A stretch of DNA of 64,000 nt from VRUE01 sp963805455 (GTDB lineage: Bacteria > Actinomycetota > Thermoleophilia > Solirubrobacterales > 70-9). A program made the position numbers and the translations under genes. Below are positions 34,117 through 42,689 of this stretch, in pieces (the stretch's first letter is position 1; every line of letters begins with the position of its first letter). The stretch is from assembly GCA_963805455.1 (NCBI GenBank), contig CAWDUJ010000003.1:186001-250000 (forward strand), given 5' to 3'. Below the pieces are notes generated by a model that was given only the letters and a program-made list of their open reading frames with translations, was not told the origin of the DNA and ran no database searches.

Positions 34117-34629
34117 TCAAAGCAGGGCCCGTTGACCGGCCTGCTCGAGGTCGAGCAGCGCCCGCTTGCGATCCAGGCCGCCGCCGTAGCCGGTGAGCGA
34201 GCCGTCGGCGCCGATCACGCGGTGACAGGGCACGATGATCGGGGTCGGCGTGCGGCCGACCGCCGCGCCGACGAGGCGGGCGCGCTGGTAGGGCTCGAGG
34301 CCGTCGGGGTAGGCGCTGGGGTCGATCCGACCGGCGAGCTCGCCGTAGCTGGTCGTCTGCCCGTAGGGGATCTCCAGCAAGAGGCCCCAGACGATCCGCT
34401 CCAGCGACCCGCCGCGGAGGTCGAGCTCGAGGTCGAACCCCACCAGCTCGCCCTCGAAGTAGCGGTCGAGTTGGTCGGTGACGGCGGGCAGCGAGGCCCG
34501 CGCGTCCTCCTCGAGCCGCGGCGAGCGTCCTGGAAAGAGGACGTTGCGGAGCCCGGCCGGGCCCGCGATCAGGGTCAGCGACCCCAGCGGGCTCTCGTAG
34601 ACGGTCCAGCCCGTTTCAGTCATCTCCAT
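34117..34629 (-). CDS. ogt: Methylated-DNA--protein-cysteine methyltransferase
   Basis: About 170 residues. Suicide repair of O6-alkylguanine in DNA. The active-site motif IIVPCHRVIGADGSLTGYGGG includes the acceptor Cys; upstream is IPYGQTTSYGELAG (helix-turn-helix) and the winged segment. I start at ATG 34629 (MEMTETGW); another ATG at 34623 is equivalent. Longer upstream frame has no homology. It heads the minus-strand group with DUF2277 and the PE fusion, so two DNA-repair-like genes lie together. Confidence 0.94.
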   Translation of the reverse strand: MEMTETGWTVYESPLGSLTLIAGPAGLRNVLFPGRSPRLEEDARASLPAVTDQLDRYFEGELVGFDLELDLRGGSLERIVWGLLLEIPYGQTTSYGELAGRIDPSAYPDGLEPYQRARLVGAAVGRTPTPIIVPCHRVIGADGSLTGYGGGLDRKRALLDLEQAGQRALL

Positions 34630-34742
34630 AACCTTAAGAACGCCGCCAGCGGCATCGATGTGAGATCGTCCCCGCCTGAACTTAGATCGCGATCGGCGCG
34701 TACACCCTGCCGAAATCCGCAATCCGATCTAGGAGGGCACAG

Positions 34743-35292
34743 ATGAAAAAGGGCTACCTGGCGATCCTCGCCTTCGCTGTGCTCGGCGCGCTGGTCGTCG
34801 TCGGATGCGGCAGCAGCAACGAATCCAGCGGCGAAACGTCCGGCGGCTCCAGCGCCGCGACCAGCGGCGGCGGCGCCTACGGCGGCGGCGGCGAATCCTC
34901 GACTGCGGCGAGCGAGGAAAGCTCCTCGCGGCACCCTCGTCTCGACCGGGAATGCCGGAGACCTCGGGACGGTCCTCGTCGACTCCGAAGGGATGACGCT
35001 CTACGACTTCCACAAAGACAAGGGGACGACGCCCTCCTGCTACGGGGCCTGCGAAACAGCCTGGCCCCCGCTGAGCACAGCCGGTGAAGCCCAGGCCAAG
35101 GACGGGGCCCAGTCGTCGATGCTCGGGACCACCGAACGCAAGGACGGGACGATGCAGGTCACCTACAACGGCCACCCGCTCTACACCTTCACCGAGGACA
35201 AGAAGGCCGGCGAAGCGAACGGCAACGACTTCAGCGCCTTCGGTGCTCAGTGGTACGCGCTGATGCCGAACGGCGAAGAGGCCGAAGACTAG
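34743..35292 (+). pseudogene. COG4315-type repeat lipoprotein, frameshifted
   Basis: Signal peptide with lipobox VVVGC (acylated Cys22), then a Ser/Gly linker. Around 34915-34945 the frame breaks. In the next frame the conserved domain follows: GTLVSTGNAGDLGTVLVDSE, LYDFHKDKG, CYGACETAWPPL and the second half TYNGHPLYTFTEDKKAGEANG, the secreted lipoprotein repeat (Lipoprotein_15/COG4315). The total span is 3n+1 bases, fitting one extra base. Preceded by AGGAGG 6-7 bases before ATG. Probably a functional gene with an assembly indel. Family members are suspected electron-transfer or surface lipoproteins; function unproven. Confidence 0.8.
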
Positions 35293-35295
35293 GTC

Positions 35296-36774
35296 TCAGC
35301 CGCTCAGCTTCTTCTTCAGGGTCACCTTCACCGTCTGGCTTGTCGCGCTGCCTGCGGGCGGCGCGAAGCCGACGGTGGCCTTGATCTTGACCTTGCCCTT
35401 CTTGGCGAGCGTCTTCTTCGCCTTGCCCTTGGCCTTGACAGGAGTTTGACTTGCCCGGGGTGGCCGCGGACCGCTTGGCCTTCTTCTTTGCGACCTTCTT
35501 GCCGGAGAGAGTTGCCGTGCCGGGCCGGGGACTTCGAGGGTGACCGTGGCGGTTCCCTTCTTCTTGTTGAGCGTGGTCTTGCCGACCTTGTAGACCGAGA
35601 TCCCGGCAGCGCTCTGAGTGGTCGCGCCGGCGTGGTTGGTGCCGATGCTCTGGCAGACATAGCTGCCGACCTTCGAGGCTTTGAGTGTGGGTGCGGTGGC
35701 GCCGGCCATCGGCTGCCCGTTCTTGAGCCACTGAAGGCCCGTGCTCTGAGGCGCCCTGTAGAGGTACGATTCGAGCAGGTCCGGCGCCCAGGTCCCGGGC
35801 GTGCAGGTGAGGGTGGAGCCCGGCTTCGAGGCGCCGGAGGCGGCGGGCGGCGCGGCTGGGCTGGGAGTTCTCAATAGGACTGGGAAGTCGGGAAGATCCG
35901 GTGTCACCCCGGTGGTATCGAGTTTCGCACCGCCTCCGCCGACCAGATTCGCGGACGCCAGGCTGTCATCTGTTTCGTTCGTCCAGTAGACCCGGCCAGC
36001 GACGGGATCCACCGCGACCCCGAACGGCCCATCCACTGTCGCCCCCGCTGTGTTGAGGTCACCTCCACCGGTCCCGTTCAGGTTCGCAAATGAGATCGTG
36101 TCGGTTTCGTAGTTGCCCCAGTAGATGCGGCCCCCCGCCTTGTCAATCGCCAGCCCGGCGGGTTCATTCATCGTCGCCCCCGCGGTACTGATTTCGCCGC
36201 CGCTACCACCCGAAAGGTTGGCGAAAGCGATTCCTCCGGTTGCTCCTCGGTTGGTCCAATAAACCCTCCCGGCTGCAGGATCGATCGCGATGCCGAACGG
36301 ATTGTTGAGAGGCGCTTTCCCGGTATCGAGGTCACCCCCGCCGCTCCCATTCAGGTTCGCCCAAGAAATCTTGTCCTCCCCTTCGTTCCCCCAGTAGATC
36401 TTGCCGGCGGCCGGGTCGATCGCCAAGCCCTCGAACCAGTTGTTTGAGGGTTCGTCCGTAGCTCCGGCGATGTTCAACACACCCCCACCGCCGCCACCGA
36501 GATTGGCGAACTGGATGCTGCCGGGGGTTGAGTCAGCCCAATAGATCCTGCCGGCCACCGAGTCGATCGCCAGGCCGTTGATTTTGTCAGCGCTTGCCCC
36601 GGTCAGGTCGAGGAATCCCCCACCCCCACCGGCGAGATTTGCGAAGCCGAGAAGGCCGCTCCCGTAGTCGCCCCAGTAGACGGTGTCGGCTGCGCGAGCG
36701 AACGAGGCGGTCGCCAGGACCATCAGGCCGATCGCGAGGAGGCTGGCAGTGAGGGTCCGGAGTCTTGTTCTCAT
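35296..36774 (-). CDS. Secreted YWTD/LDL-receptor-like beta-propeller protein with basic C-terminal region
   Basis: 492 residues with a signal peptide (SLLAIGLMVLATASFARA). Six repeats of roughly 40-48 residues share the pattern G-L-A-I-D-x-x-A-G-x-[IV]-Y-W-[TGA]-[ND] plus FANLxGxGGG, giving one six-bladed YWTD-like propeller (about 30-315). Then an Ig/PKD-like part with TCTPGTW and the WLKNGQPM...YVCQSIGTNHAGATTQSA segment, and a Lys-rich end VKVTLKKKLSG. Between about 35440 and 35535 the expected continuation (GTATLSGKKVAKKKAKR) is in another frame, bounded by two compensating indels. Extracellular binding role inferred. Confidence 0.75.
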   Translation of the reverse strand: MRTRLRTLTASLLAIGLMVLATASFARAADTVYWGDYGSGLLGFANLAGGGGGFLDLTGASADKINGLAIDSVAGRIYWADSTPGSIQFANLGGGGGGVLNIAGATDEPSNNWFEGLAIDPAAGKIYWGNEGEDKISWANLNGSGGGDLDTGKAPLNNPFGIAIDPAAGRVYWTNRGATGGIAFANLSGGSGGEISTAGATMNEPAGLAIDKAGGRIYWGNYETDTISFANLNGTGGGDLNTAGATVDGPFGVAVDPVAGRVYWTNETDDSLASANLVGGGGAKLDTTGVTPDLPDFPVLLRTPSPAAPPAASGASKPGSTLTCTPGTWAPDLLESYLYRAPQSTGLQWLKNGQPMAGATAPTLKASKVGSYVCQSIGTNHAGATTQSAAGISVYKVGKTTLNKKKGTATVTLEVPGPARQLSPARRSQRRRPSGPRPPRASQTPVKAKGKAKKTLAKKGKVKIKATVGFAPPAGSATSQTVKVTLKKKLSG

Positions 36775-36856
36775 CGACTCAGGAACCTATCGGCCGTATC
36801 GGTCGATCGGCAATAGGCTCAGGTGACGGATGTGGACTACGTCAAACTGATCGGCC

Positions 36857-38326
36857 ATGAGCGTCGAGACCGCAGCGGCGCCCGTGGTCGGCCCGACGGC
36901 GACCGTCCCCGAGGATCACGTGATCGTCCTCTTCGGAGCGACCGGCGACCTCGCGCGGCGAAAGCTCCTCCCGGGGATGTTCCACCTCGCCGATGCGGGG
37001 CTGATGCCCGAGCGCTTCATCATCATCGGCGTCTCCCGCGGGGAGATGGATGACGAGGAGTTCGCCGCCCTCGTCCGAGAGGCGGTGGACGAGTGCGGTC
37101 ACGGACCGACCTCGACCGAGTCGTGGGAGCGATTCGCCCCGATGCTGCGGACAGCCCACCTCGGTGACGGCTTCACCGCCTTGGGAGATGCGGTCCGCAG
37201 CGCCGCCGAGGAGGTGGGCGGAGAGCCGCGGTTTCTGCACTACCTCTCGCTGCCGCCGAGCGCGCACGCCGAGGTGATCGAGGGCCTCGGGGACGAGGGC
37301 CTCGCCCCCCGCGCCCGGATCATCCTCGAGAAGCCGTTCGGGACCGACCTCGACTCGGCGCGGTCGCTGGACGAGCTGCTGCACCGGACGTTCGAGGAGG
37401 AGCAGATCTTCCGCATCGACCACTACCTCGGGCGGGACGCGGTCCAGAACCTCCTCGCGATGCGGTTCGCCAACGGGATGTACGAGCCGGTCTGGAACCG
37501 GAACAACATCAGCCACGTCCAGATCGACGTCCCCGAGACCCTCGGGATCGGGATGCGGGCCAGCTTCTACGAGCAGACGGGCGCCTTCAGGGACATGGTC
37601 GTCACCCACCTCTTCCAGGTCCTCGGGTTCGTCGCGATGGAGCCTCCGAACTCGCTCGACTCGAAGCCGCTGATGGCCGAGCGGCAGAAGGTCTTCGACG
37701 CGATGCTGCCGATCGACCCGAGTCAGGTCGTTCGCGGCCAGTACGCCGGCTATCGCGACGAAGAGGGGGTCGCGCCCGACTCCGACACGGAGACCTATGT
37801 CGCGCTGACCGCCCACGTCGACAACTGGCGCTGGGCCGGCGTCCCGTTCTACCTGCGGACGGGGAAGCGCCTGGCGCAGTCGCGCCACACCCTCACGGTC
37901 GCCTTCAGGAAGCCGCCGCGGAGGATGTTCTCGATCGACACCCGGCACTTCGCCGAGAGCTTCGGATGCGACCACCTCACCTTCGAGCTCGGGGACCCGG
38001 GCAGCATCTCGTCGAGCTTCCTCGCCAAGCTCCCCGGCCCGACGCTGCGGCTGGGCCAGGCCCACATGCACTTCAGCTACGGCGACGGCTTCGGCGGCCC
38101 GGAGCAGGCACTGGACGGGTACGAGCGCCTGATCCACGACGTCCTCGTCGGCCACCGCACCTTCTTCACCACCTCGGAAGGGGTCGAGCGCCTCTGGGAG
38201 GTGGCCGACCCGCTCCTCCGCGACCCATCGCCGCTGGAGTTCTACGAGCAGGGGTCCTGGGGCCCGGGAGAGGCAGAGACGCTGATCGAGCCCCACCACT
38301 GGCACCTGCCGAGCGGACACAGCTAG
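36857..38326 (+). CDS. zwf: Glucose-6-phosphate 1-dehydrogenase
   Basis: 489 residues. First step of the oxidative pentose phosphate pathway. NADP-binding motif VLFGATGDLARRKLLP, then the G6P signature RIDHYLGRDAVQNLLAMRF and EKPFG. Length is standard. C-terminal QALDGYERLIHDVLVG is conserved. ATG 36857 lies shortly after the divergent propeller gene. The following flippase-like gene begins 40 bases after the stop. Confidence 0.96.
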   Translation: MSVETAAAPVVGPTATVPEDHVIVLFGATGDLARRKLLPGMFHLADAGLMPERFIIIGVSRGEMDDEEFAALVREAVDECGHGPTSTESWERFAPMLRTAHLGDGFTALGDAVRSAAEEVGGEPRFLHYLSLPPSAHAEVIEGLGDEGLAPRARIILEKPFGTDLDSARSLDELLHRTFEEEQIFRIDHYLGRDAVQNLLAMRFANGMYEPVWNRNNISHVQIDVPETLGIGMRASFYEQTGAFRDMVVTHLFQVLGFVAMEPPNSLDSKPLMAERQKVFDAMLPIDPSQVVRGQYAGYRDEEGVAPDSDTETYVALTAHVDNWRWAGVPFYLRTGKRLAQSRHTLTVAFRKPPRRMFSIDTRHFAESFGCDHLTFELGDPGSISSSFLAKLPGPTLRLGQAHMHFSYGDGFGGPEQALDGYERLIHDVLVGHRTFFTTSEGVERLWEVADPLLRDPSPLEFYEQGSWGPGEAETLIEPHHWHLPSGHS

Positions 38327-38365
38327 AAACGACCCCGAAGCGAGCGGGTCCCTAGGTTTTGTGGT

Positions 38366-39436
38366 GTGCCCGCCTCGTCCGACTCCGGCGTCTCCCTCGC
38401 CCCGGGAGCCCAGCTCCCGCAGGAGTTTCAGAACCGCGCGCTTCTGCGGCGGGCCCTGCAGGCGATCGGCGCCCTCGCGGTTCTGATCGCGATCTTCGTC
38501 CTCGCCCCGGGCCTGGGCGAAGTGCGCGACCTGCTGGAGGAAGCCGATCCCGGCTGGCTGGTGCTGGCGACGCTGCTCGAGGGGCTCTCCTTCGCCTCCT
38601 ACGTCCTCATGTTCGGCCCGATCTTCTGCACCGGCCTCAGTCGGCGGCGGAGCTGGCAGATCGGCGGCGCCGAGCTGGCGATGGGCTCGCTCGTCCCCGC
38701 GAGCGGCGCCGGTGGGCTCGCTCTCGGGGCCTGGATCCTCCACCGCGGTGGCATGGACGGCCCGCGCATCGCGCGCCGGTCGGTCGCCTTCTTCCTGATC
38801 AAGAGCGGAGTCAACTTCCTCGCCGTCGCCCTGATCGGGGCGGCGCTGGCGGTCGGGCTGTTCGGCCCCGACCTATCGATCTGGCTCACCGCCGTGCCCG
38901 CCGCCGCCGCCATCCTGGTCATCGGCGCTGTCGCCCTGCTGCCGCGCCTGGGGCCCGGCGGCACCCCAGGCCCCGACGCCTCCCGGCTGAGCCGCGGCAT
39001 CAGCCACACGCGGACCGCGGTGATCGACGGCACCACTGAGGCATTCCAGATACTCCGCTCTGGGAACATCCGGGTCATCGCGGGCTCGCTCGGCTACTGG
39101 GCGTTCGACAACGCCGTGCTCTGGGCGACATTCCGCGCCTTCGGCCTCTCCCCCCCGATAACCGTGATGCTGATGGGCTATCTGATCGGCCAGCTCGGAG
39201 GCCTGCTCCCGATCCCCGGCGGCATCGGCGGCATCGACGGCGGCCTGATCGGCACCTTCATCGTCTACGGAACTGCGGCCGCCGGGACCGCGGCGGCGGT
39301 CCTCGCCTATCGCGTCATCCTCTTCTGGCTCCCGCTGCTGCTCGGCGGGATCGCATTCGCCAGCCTCCGCCGCGACATGCCGGCCGACAACGAGCTCGCC
39401 TCCTGCGCACCCGCGATCGCGACCCAGTCAGCCTGA
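38366..39436 (+). CDS. Flippase-like membrane protein (UPF0104/LPG-synthase TM family)
   Basis: 356 residues from GTG. Seven to nine membrane segments; motifs LVPASGAGGLALGAWIL and LLPIPGGIGGIDGGLIGTF (PxPGGxGxxE/D type) mark the UPF0104/YbhN-MprF flippase-like family. Such proteins may move lipids or be the flippase part of lysyl-PG synthases; no catalytic domain here. Eight bases before the phosphatase gene. Confidence 0.85.
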   Translation: MPASSDSGVSLAPGAQLPQEFQNRALLRRALQAIGALAVLIAIFVLAPGLGEVRDLLEEADPGWLVLATLLEGLSFASYVLMFGPIFCTGLSRRRSWQIGGAELAMGSLVPASGAGGLALGAWILHRGGMDGPRIARRSVAFFLIKSGVNFLAVALIGAALAVGLFGPDLSIWLTAVPAAAAILVIGAVALLPRLGPGGTPGPDASRLSRGISHTRTAVIDGTTEAFQILRSGNIRVIAGSLGYWAFDNAVLWATFRAFGLSPPITVMLMGYLIGQLGGLLPIPGGIGGIDGGLIGTFIVYGTAAAGTAAAVLAYRVILFWLPLLLGGIAFASLRRDMPADNELASCAPAIATQSA

Positions 39437-39443
39437 TCTCCAA

Positions 39444-40010
39444 ATGCCCCAGCGAGCCCTGTTCCTACGCCACGGCCAGTCCGCTCACAACGCCCATCGT
39501 GGCGAGGAGGCGCTCGGCGATCTCGAGGGCGACCGCCTCACCGAGCTGGGTCGTCGCCAGGCGGAGTGGGCCGGAGACGCGCTGCGGGGCTCCGGCGTGA
39601 CGTGCCTGCTCAGCAGCCACATGGTTCGGGCGCGAGAAACCGCCACCTCCATCGGTGCCGCCACCGGCCTCGGGCCGGAGGTGCTCGACTATGTCGGCGA
39701 GCTGGTGCTGGGCGAGCCCTTCGAGGCGGCGGTCGCGAGGGTGCGCAGGCTGAAGCAGGCGCTCGAGGCCGGTGCCTGGGGCGAGCGGCCCCTGATCGTC
39801 AGCCACGGGATCTTCATCCGTTTCTTCCTCCTCGACTCCGTCCTCGGCGACGGCTTCACACCGGCGCTCGGCGAGGGTGTCTGGCAGCTGGGCACCCGCA
39901 ATGCCGCCCTCTCCACCTTCTCGCGCGGGGAAATCCGCTCACCGCTCGGCGCCGAAGTTCCCGGCTGGGCCCTGCTCAGTTGGATGGAGCGGCCGTGGGA
40001 TCCGAGTTGA
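39444..40010 (+). CDS. Histidine phosphatase family protein
   Basis: 188 residues. Phosphoglycerate-mutase-like: RHGQSAHNAH (catalytic His in LFLRHGQS), SSHMVRARETA (Arg), and the second His in PLIVSHGIFIRFF. This is a small branch-2-type phosphatase; substrate not identifiable. Its 3' end overlaps the convergent membrane protein gene by 35 bases. Confidence 0.9.
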   Translation: MPQRALFLRHGQSAHNAHRGEEALGDLEGDRLTELGRRQAEWAGDALRGSGVTCLLSSHMVRARETATSIGAATGLGPEVLDYVGELVLGEPFEAAVARVRRLKQALEAGAWGERPLIVSHGIFIRFFLLDSVLGDGFTPALGEGVWQLGTRNAALSTFSRGEIRSPLGAEVPGWALLSWMERPWDPS

Positions 40011-40539
40011 CCACAGCAAGGCCCATGGCACCTATCGCGAGATCGCGCACCGCGGCTGCCACGAGCTGGAAGCCCTCCGGCGCCCCCTGGGTCGCGACGA
40101 CGAGGACGACGCCGGCGGCGAGCGTGTATCCGGTCCATGCGGGCAGGATCCCTGCGCGCGCAACCGCGACACCGAACCCGATTCCCGCGAACAGCATGAT
40201 CGCGCCATGGAGGGTCATCCACGGGCCGAGATCGTCGGTCAGGGCGTCGTAGTCGGGAGTCCCGTCAACCAACGCGTAGACCACCGTGAAGGTGAAGAAG
40301 ACGAAGGCGTATGCGTACGCCCAGGCGCTGATCGCCCCGAGGCGCCCCATTCGGCTCCGTTGCACCAACCAGAGGCATAACGATCGGGGTATCGCCGCCT
40401 CGGCAACCAGGGTCAGCAGCAGCTGGCCATCCGAGAACCCGCCCTGGAGCGCCTCGATCAGGTCGGAGACCCAGTAGAGCAGCGAGAAAATCGCCGCCGA
40501 GCTTCCGAGCAGGGTCAGAGTTCGGGTGGACGGACGCAC
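39976..40539 (-). CDS. Multi-pass membrane protein, function unknown
   Basis: 187 residues with about five hydrophobic segments (LLGSSAAIFSLLYWVSDLIE, AYAYAFVFFTFTVVYALVDG, GAIMLFAGIGFGVAVARAG, GYTLAAGVVLVVATQG). No known motif seen. Convergent with the phosphatase gene, sharing 35 bases. Confidence 0.7.
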   Translation of the reverse strand: MRPSTRTLTLLGSSAAIFSLLYWVSDLIEALQGGFSDGQLLLTLVAEAAIPRSLCLWLVQRSRMGRLGAISAWAYAYAFVFFTFTVVYALVDGTPDYDALTDDLGPWMTLHGAIMLFAGIGFGVAVARAGILPAWTGYTLAAGVVLVVATQGAPEGFQLVAAAVRDLAIGAMGLAVVNSDPTAAPSN

Positions 40540-40578
40540 GGCCGCTCACCCTACTCGGCCATAATCCAGAGCCGAGCT

Positions 40579-42060
40579 ATGAAATCTATGTTCATTACCT
40601 GTAGCTGCGCCATCGCGTTCCTCGTTGGCCTCGCCGCGTCCCCCGGACCGGCGAGCGCCGCGCACTGGTCCCTGCGGCAGCTGCCCCCGGCGTTCGTCGA
40701 CGAAAACCGACCGACGAAGAACGGATTCCGGTCAGCGAAGGCCTGACCGGGATCTCCTGCCCGACCGAGTCCCTCTGCGTGGTGGTCGGCTCCGGCGACA
40801 CGCTCGCCTTCTCGCAGGCGCCGACCGGCGGCCGCTCGAGCTGGCACGTGGTGAATCCGCCCTTCCCGGTCGGGCCCGGAATCACCTGCGTCGAAGGGGA
40901 ACCGCACTGCCCGACGCCGGGCGGCAGGCTGCAGGCGGTCTCCTGCGCCTCGCAGAGCCTCTGCGTCGCGGTCACCCACGAAGGCTTCGTCTACGTCTCG
41001 ACCGATCCGACGGGGGGCGCCGCCGCCTGGTCGCCGACGGTCGTGAACGAGCCCGGTGGGCACGGCGCCACCCACCTCTCGAGCGTGTCCTGTCCCTCGC
41101 CGTCCTTCTGCGCCGCTGTCACCGCCGCCCAATCGGGCATCCCCGGCGGCAGGGTGCTGACCTCGACCAGTCCGACCTCGGGCCAGTGGCAGGTCACCCA
41201 GCTCGACGGCTCGCTCGATTTCCAGGGCGTCTCCTGTGGGACCCCGTCGCTCTGCGTCGCCGTCGCCCGGGAAGGGCGGATCGTCGTCTCGACCGAACCG
41301 ACCGGCGGCGCCTCGGCCTGGACGGAAGTGGGAACACCGGGAGGAGCCGGCGACGTGGGCGGGGTCGACTGCGTCGAATCCTCCCTTTGCGCCGCCGGCA
41401 ACGAGGGCGGCAACATCCTCAGCTCGACCTTCCCCGCCGGCGGGGCCGCGACCTGGAGCGAGGCGAATGCCGGCGGCTCGGTGCTGATCACGGGCGTCTC
41501 CTGCCCCACCGCTGAGCCGCTGCGTGGCGGTCGACAACAACGGCGACGTCCTCTCCTCGGCCGATCCGACCGCGCCGGCGGGCTCCTGGCACTTCGAAAA
41601 CCTCGTTCTCTTCCAGCACGAATTCGGCCAGCCGCCGCGAAACGCGCTGTTCGGCGCCTCCTGCGCCTCGACCTCGCTCTGCGCCCTGGTCGGCTCCGAC
41701 GGTCGCATCTTCACCTCCACCGATCCGTTCTCGACTGCAACCGACCCACGCCATCGGCGCCGCAGGGCTCCGCGGCGGCCTCGCACGATCCTCCTTCTGA
41801 CCGACGACTTCTGGTACGTGACCCGCACTCGCCACCGCCACATCCGCGCCAGCTTTCGCTTCTACTCGCGGACGAAGCACAGGGGGTTCGAATGCAAGCG
41901 CGACCGCGGCCGCTACCGGCGCTGCCACTCACCCCTGCGCTACTGGGTGCCTCACGGGCGCCACGTGCTGCGCGTGCGCGCGATCGGCCCGACGGGACTC
42001 CGCGGCCCGGCGGCGGTCAAGCATTTCCGGGTGCTGCCGCCGAGGCACCGGCGTCACTGA
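40579..42060 (+). pseudogene. Secreted sialidase-like beta-propeller protein with two frame breaks
   Basis: Begins MKSMFITCSCAIAFLVGLAA with a signal peptide. Frame 1 hits a stop at 40744; the continuation (EGLTGISCPTESLCVVVGSG) is in another frame from about 40737. It runs as five repeats of the form SC-x5-LC-x-AV...V-STDPTGG until about 41510, where the original frame resumes as CVAVDNNGDVLSS. The whole span is exactly 3n, so the indels compensate. Blades resemble BNR/sialidase-like exo-propellers. The C-terminus is Arg/His-rich (VLPPRHRRH). Assembly errors are likelier than decay because both segments keep intact repeats. Confidence 0.7.
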
Positions 42061-42578
42061 CAAGCAATGAGTAGACGGCGCAATCGAGGGCGACGCCGTT
42101 GACGATCTGGGCCTGGCGGAGGACGCCCTCCCGCGTGAAGGACAGACGCTTGGCCAGCTTCTGAGACGCGCTGTTTTCGACCGCGACCCGGATCTCGACC
42201 CGGATCAGACCCCAGGTCGAGAAGGCGGCTGACAGGCGGCCCTGACCGCCCTGGTGGCGATGCCGTTGCCCTGGTGCTGCTCGTCGAGCCAGTAGCCGAC
42301 GTTGACCGAGCGGTTGGCCCGATCGATCGGTTGGAAGCCGACCACGCCGACGATCGTCGAGCCGTCGAGGATGGCGAAGTGAGCACCCCCGTCGTCGGCC
42401 GATTGCCGGCGTGCCAGGTCGATGAACGCGACGGTGTCCTCGTACGTCTGCTTCGGCGCCCATGGCATCCAGGCTGAGAGGTACCGACGGTTGGTCGAGA
42501 TCAGATCGTGGAGCTCCTCGGCGTCATCGATCGCCAGGTCGCGGAGCAAGAAGGATGCCCCGATGGAAGCGTGTTCAT
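42017..42578 (-). pseudogene. RimL/RimJ-like GNAT acetyltransferase with two single-base deletions
   Basis: The intended protein starts MNTLPSG at ATG 42578, continues in a second frame as SFLLRDLAIDDAEELHDLIS, contains QHQGNGIATRAVRA (acetyl-CoA loop), then switches near 42235 to a third frame: TWGLIRVEIRVAVENSAS, LSFTREGVLRQ. The first break is a four-G run (42560-42563 region), the second a CC run; adding one base at each gives 564 bases, 187 aa, the normal RimL size. Related enzymes acetylate ribosomal or other protein N-termini. It overlaps the end of the convergent propeller gene. Confidence 0.75.
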
Positions 42579-42650
42579 TTGGGCTCGAGGATCCTGATTG
42601 GATTCATGCTGGCCTGGGTCGCTCTGGCCGTCACCGCCCTCTCCCGCTGA
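42555..42650 (+). CDS. Possible small membrane peptide (31 aa)
   Basis: ATG 42555, TGA 42648. MPRWKRVHLGSRILIGFM then a hydrophobic helix to TALSR. GGAG lies eight bases upstream. It overlaps the divergent RimL gene start by 24 bases, which lowers confidence. Could be a real single-pass small protein or chance. Confidence 0.3.
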   Translation: MPRWKRVHLGSRILIGFMLAWVALAVTALSR

Positions 42651-42689
42651 GGCGAAACGGCCGAGCGGAGCAGCGGCGACACTACTGGC

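Noticed and set aside
36842..38743. 633-codon minus-strand frame opposite zwf
   Set aside because: Shadow; Asp/Glu/Arg-rich low-complexity translation with no motif, whereas zwf is unambiguous.
40579..42060. Programmed frameshifting in the propeller gene
   Set aside because: No slippery heptamer-plus-structure seen at the breaks, and similar indels occur in unrelated nearby genes, so assembly error is simpler.
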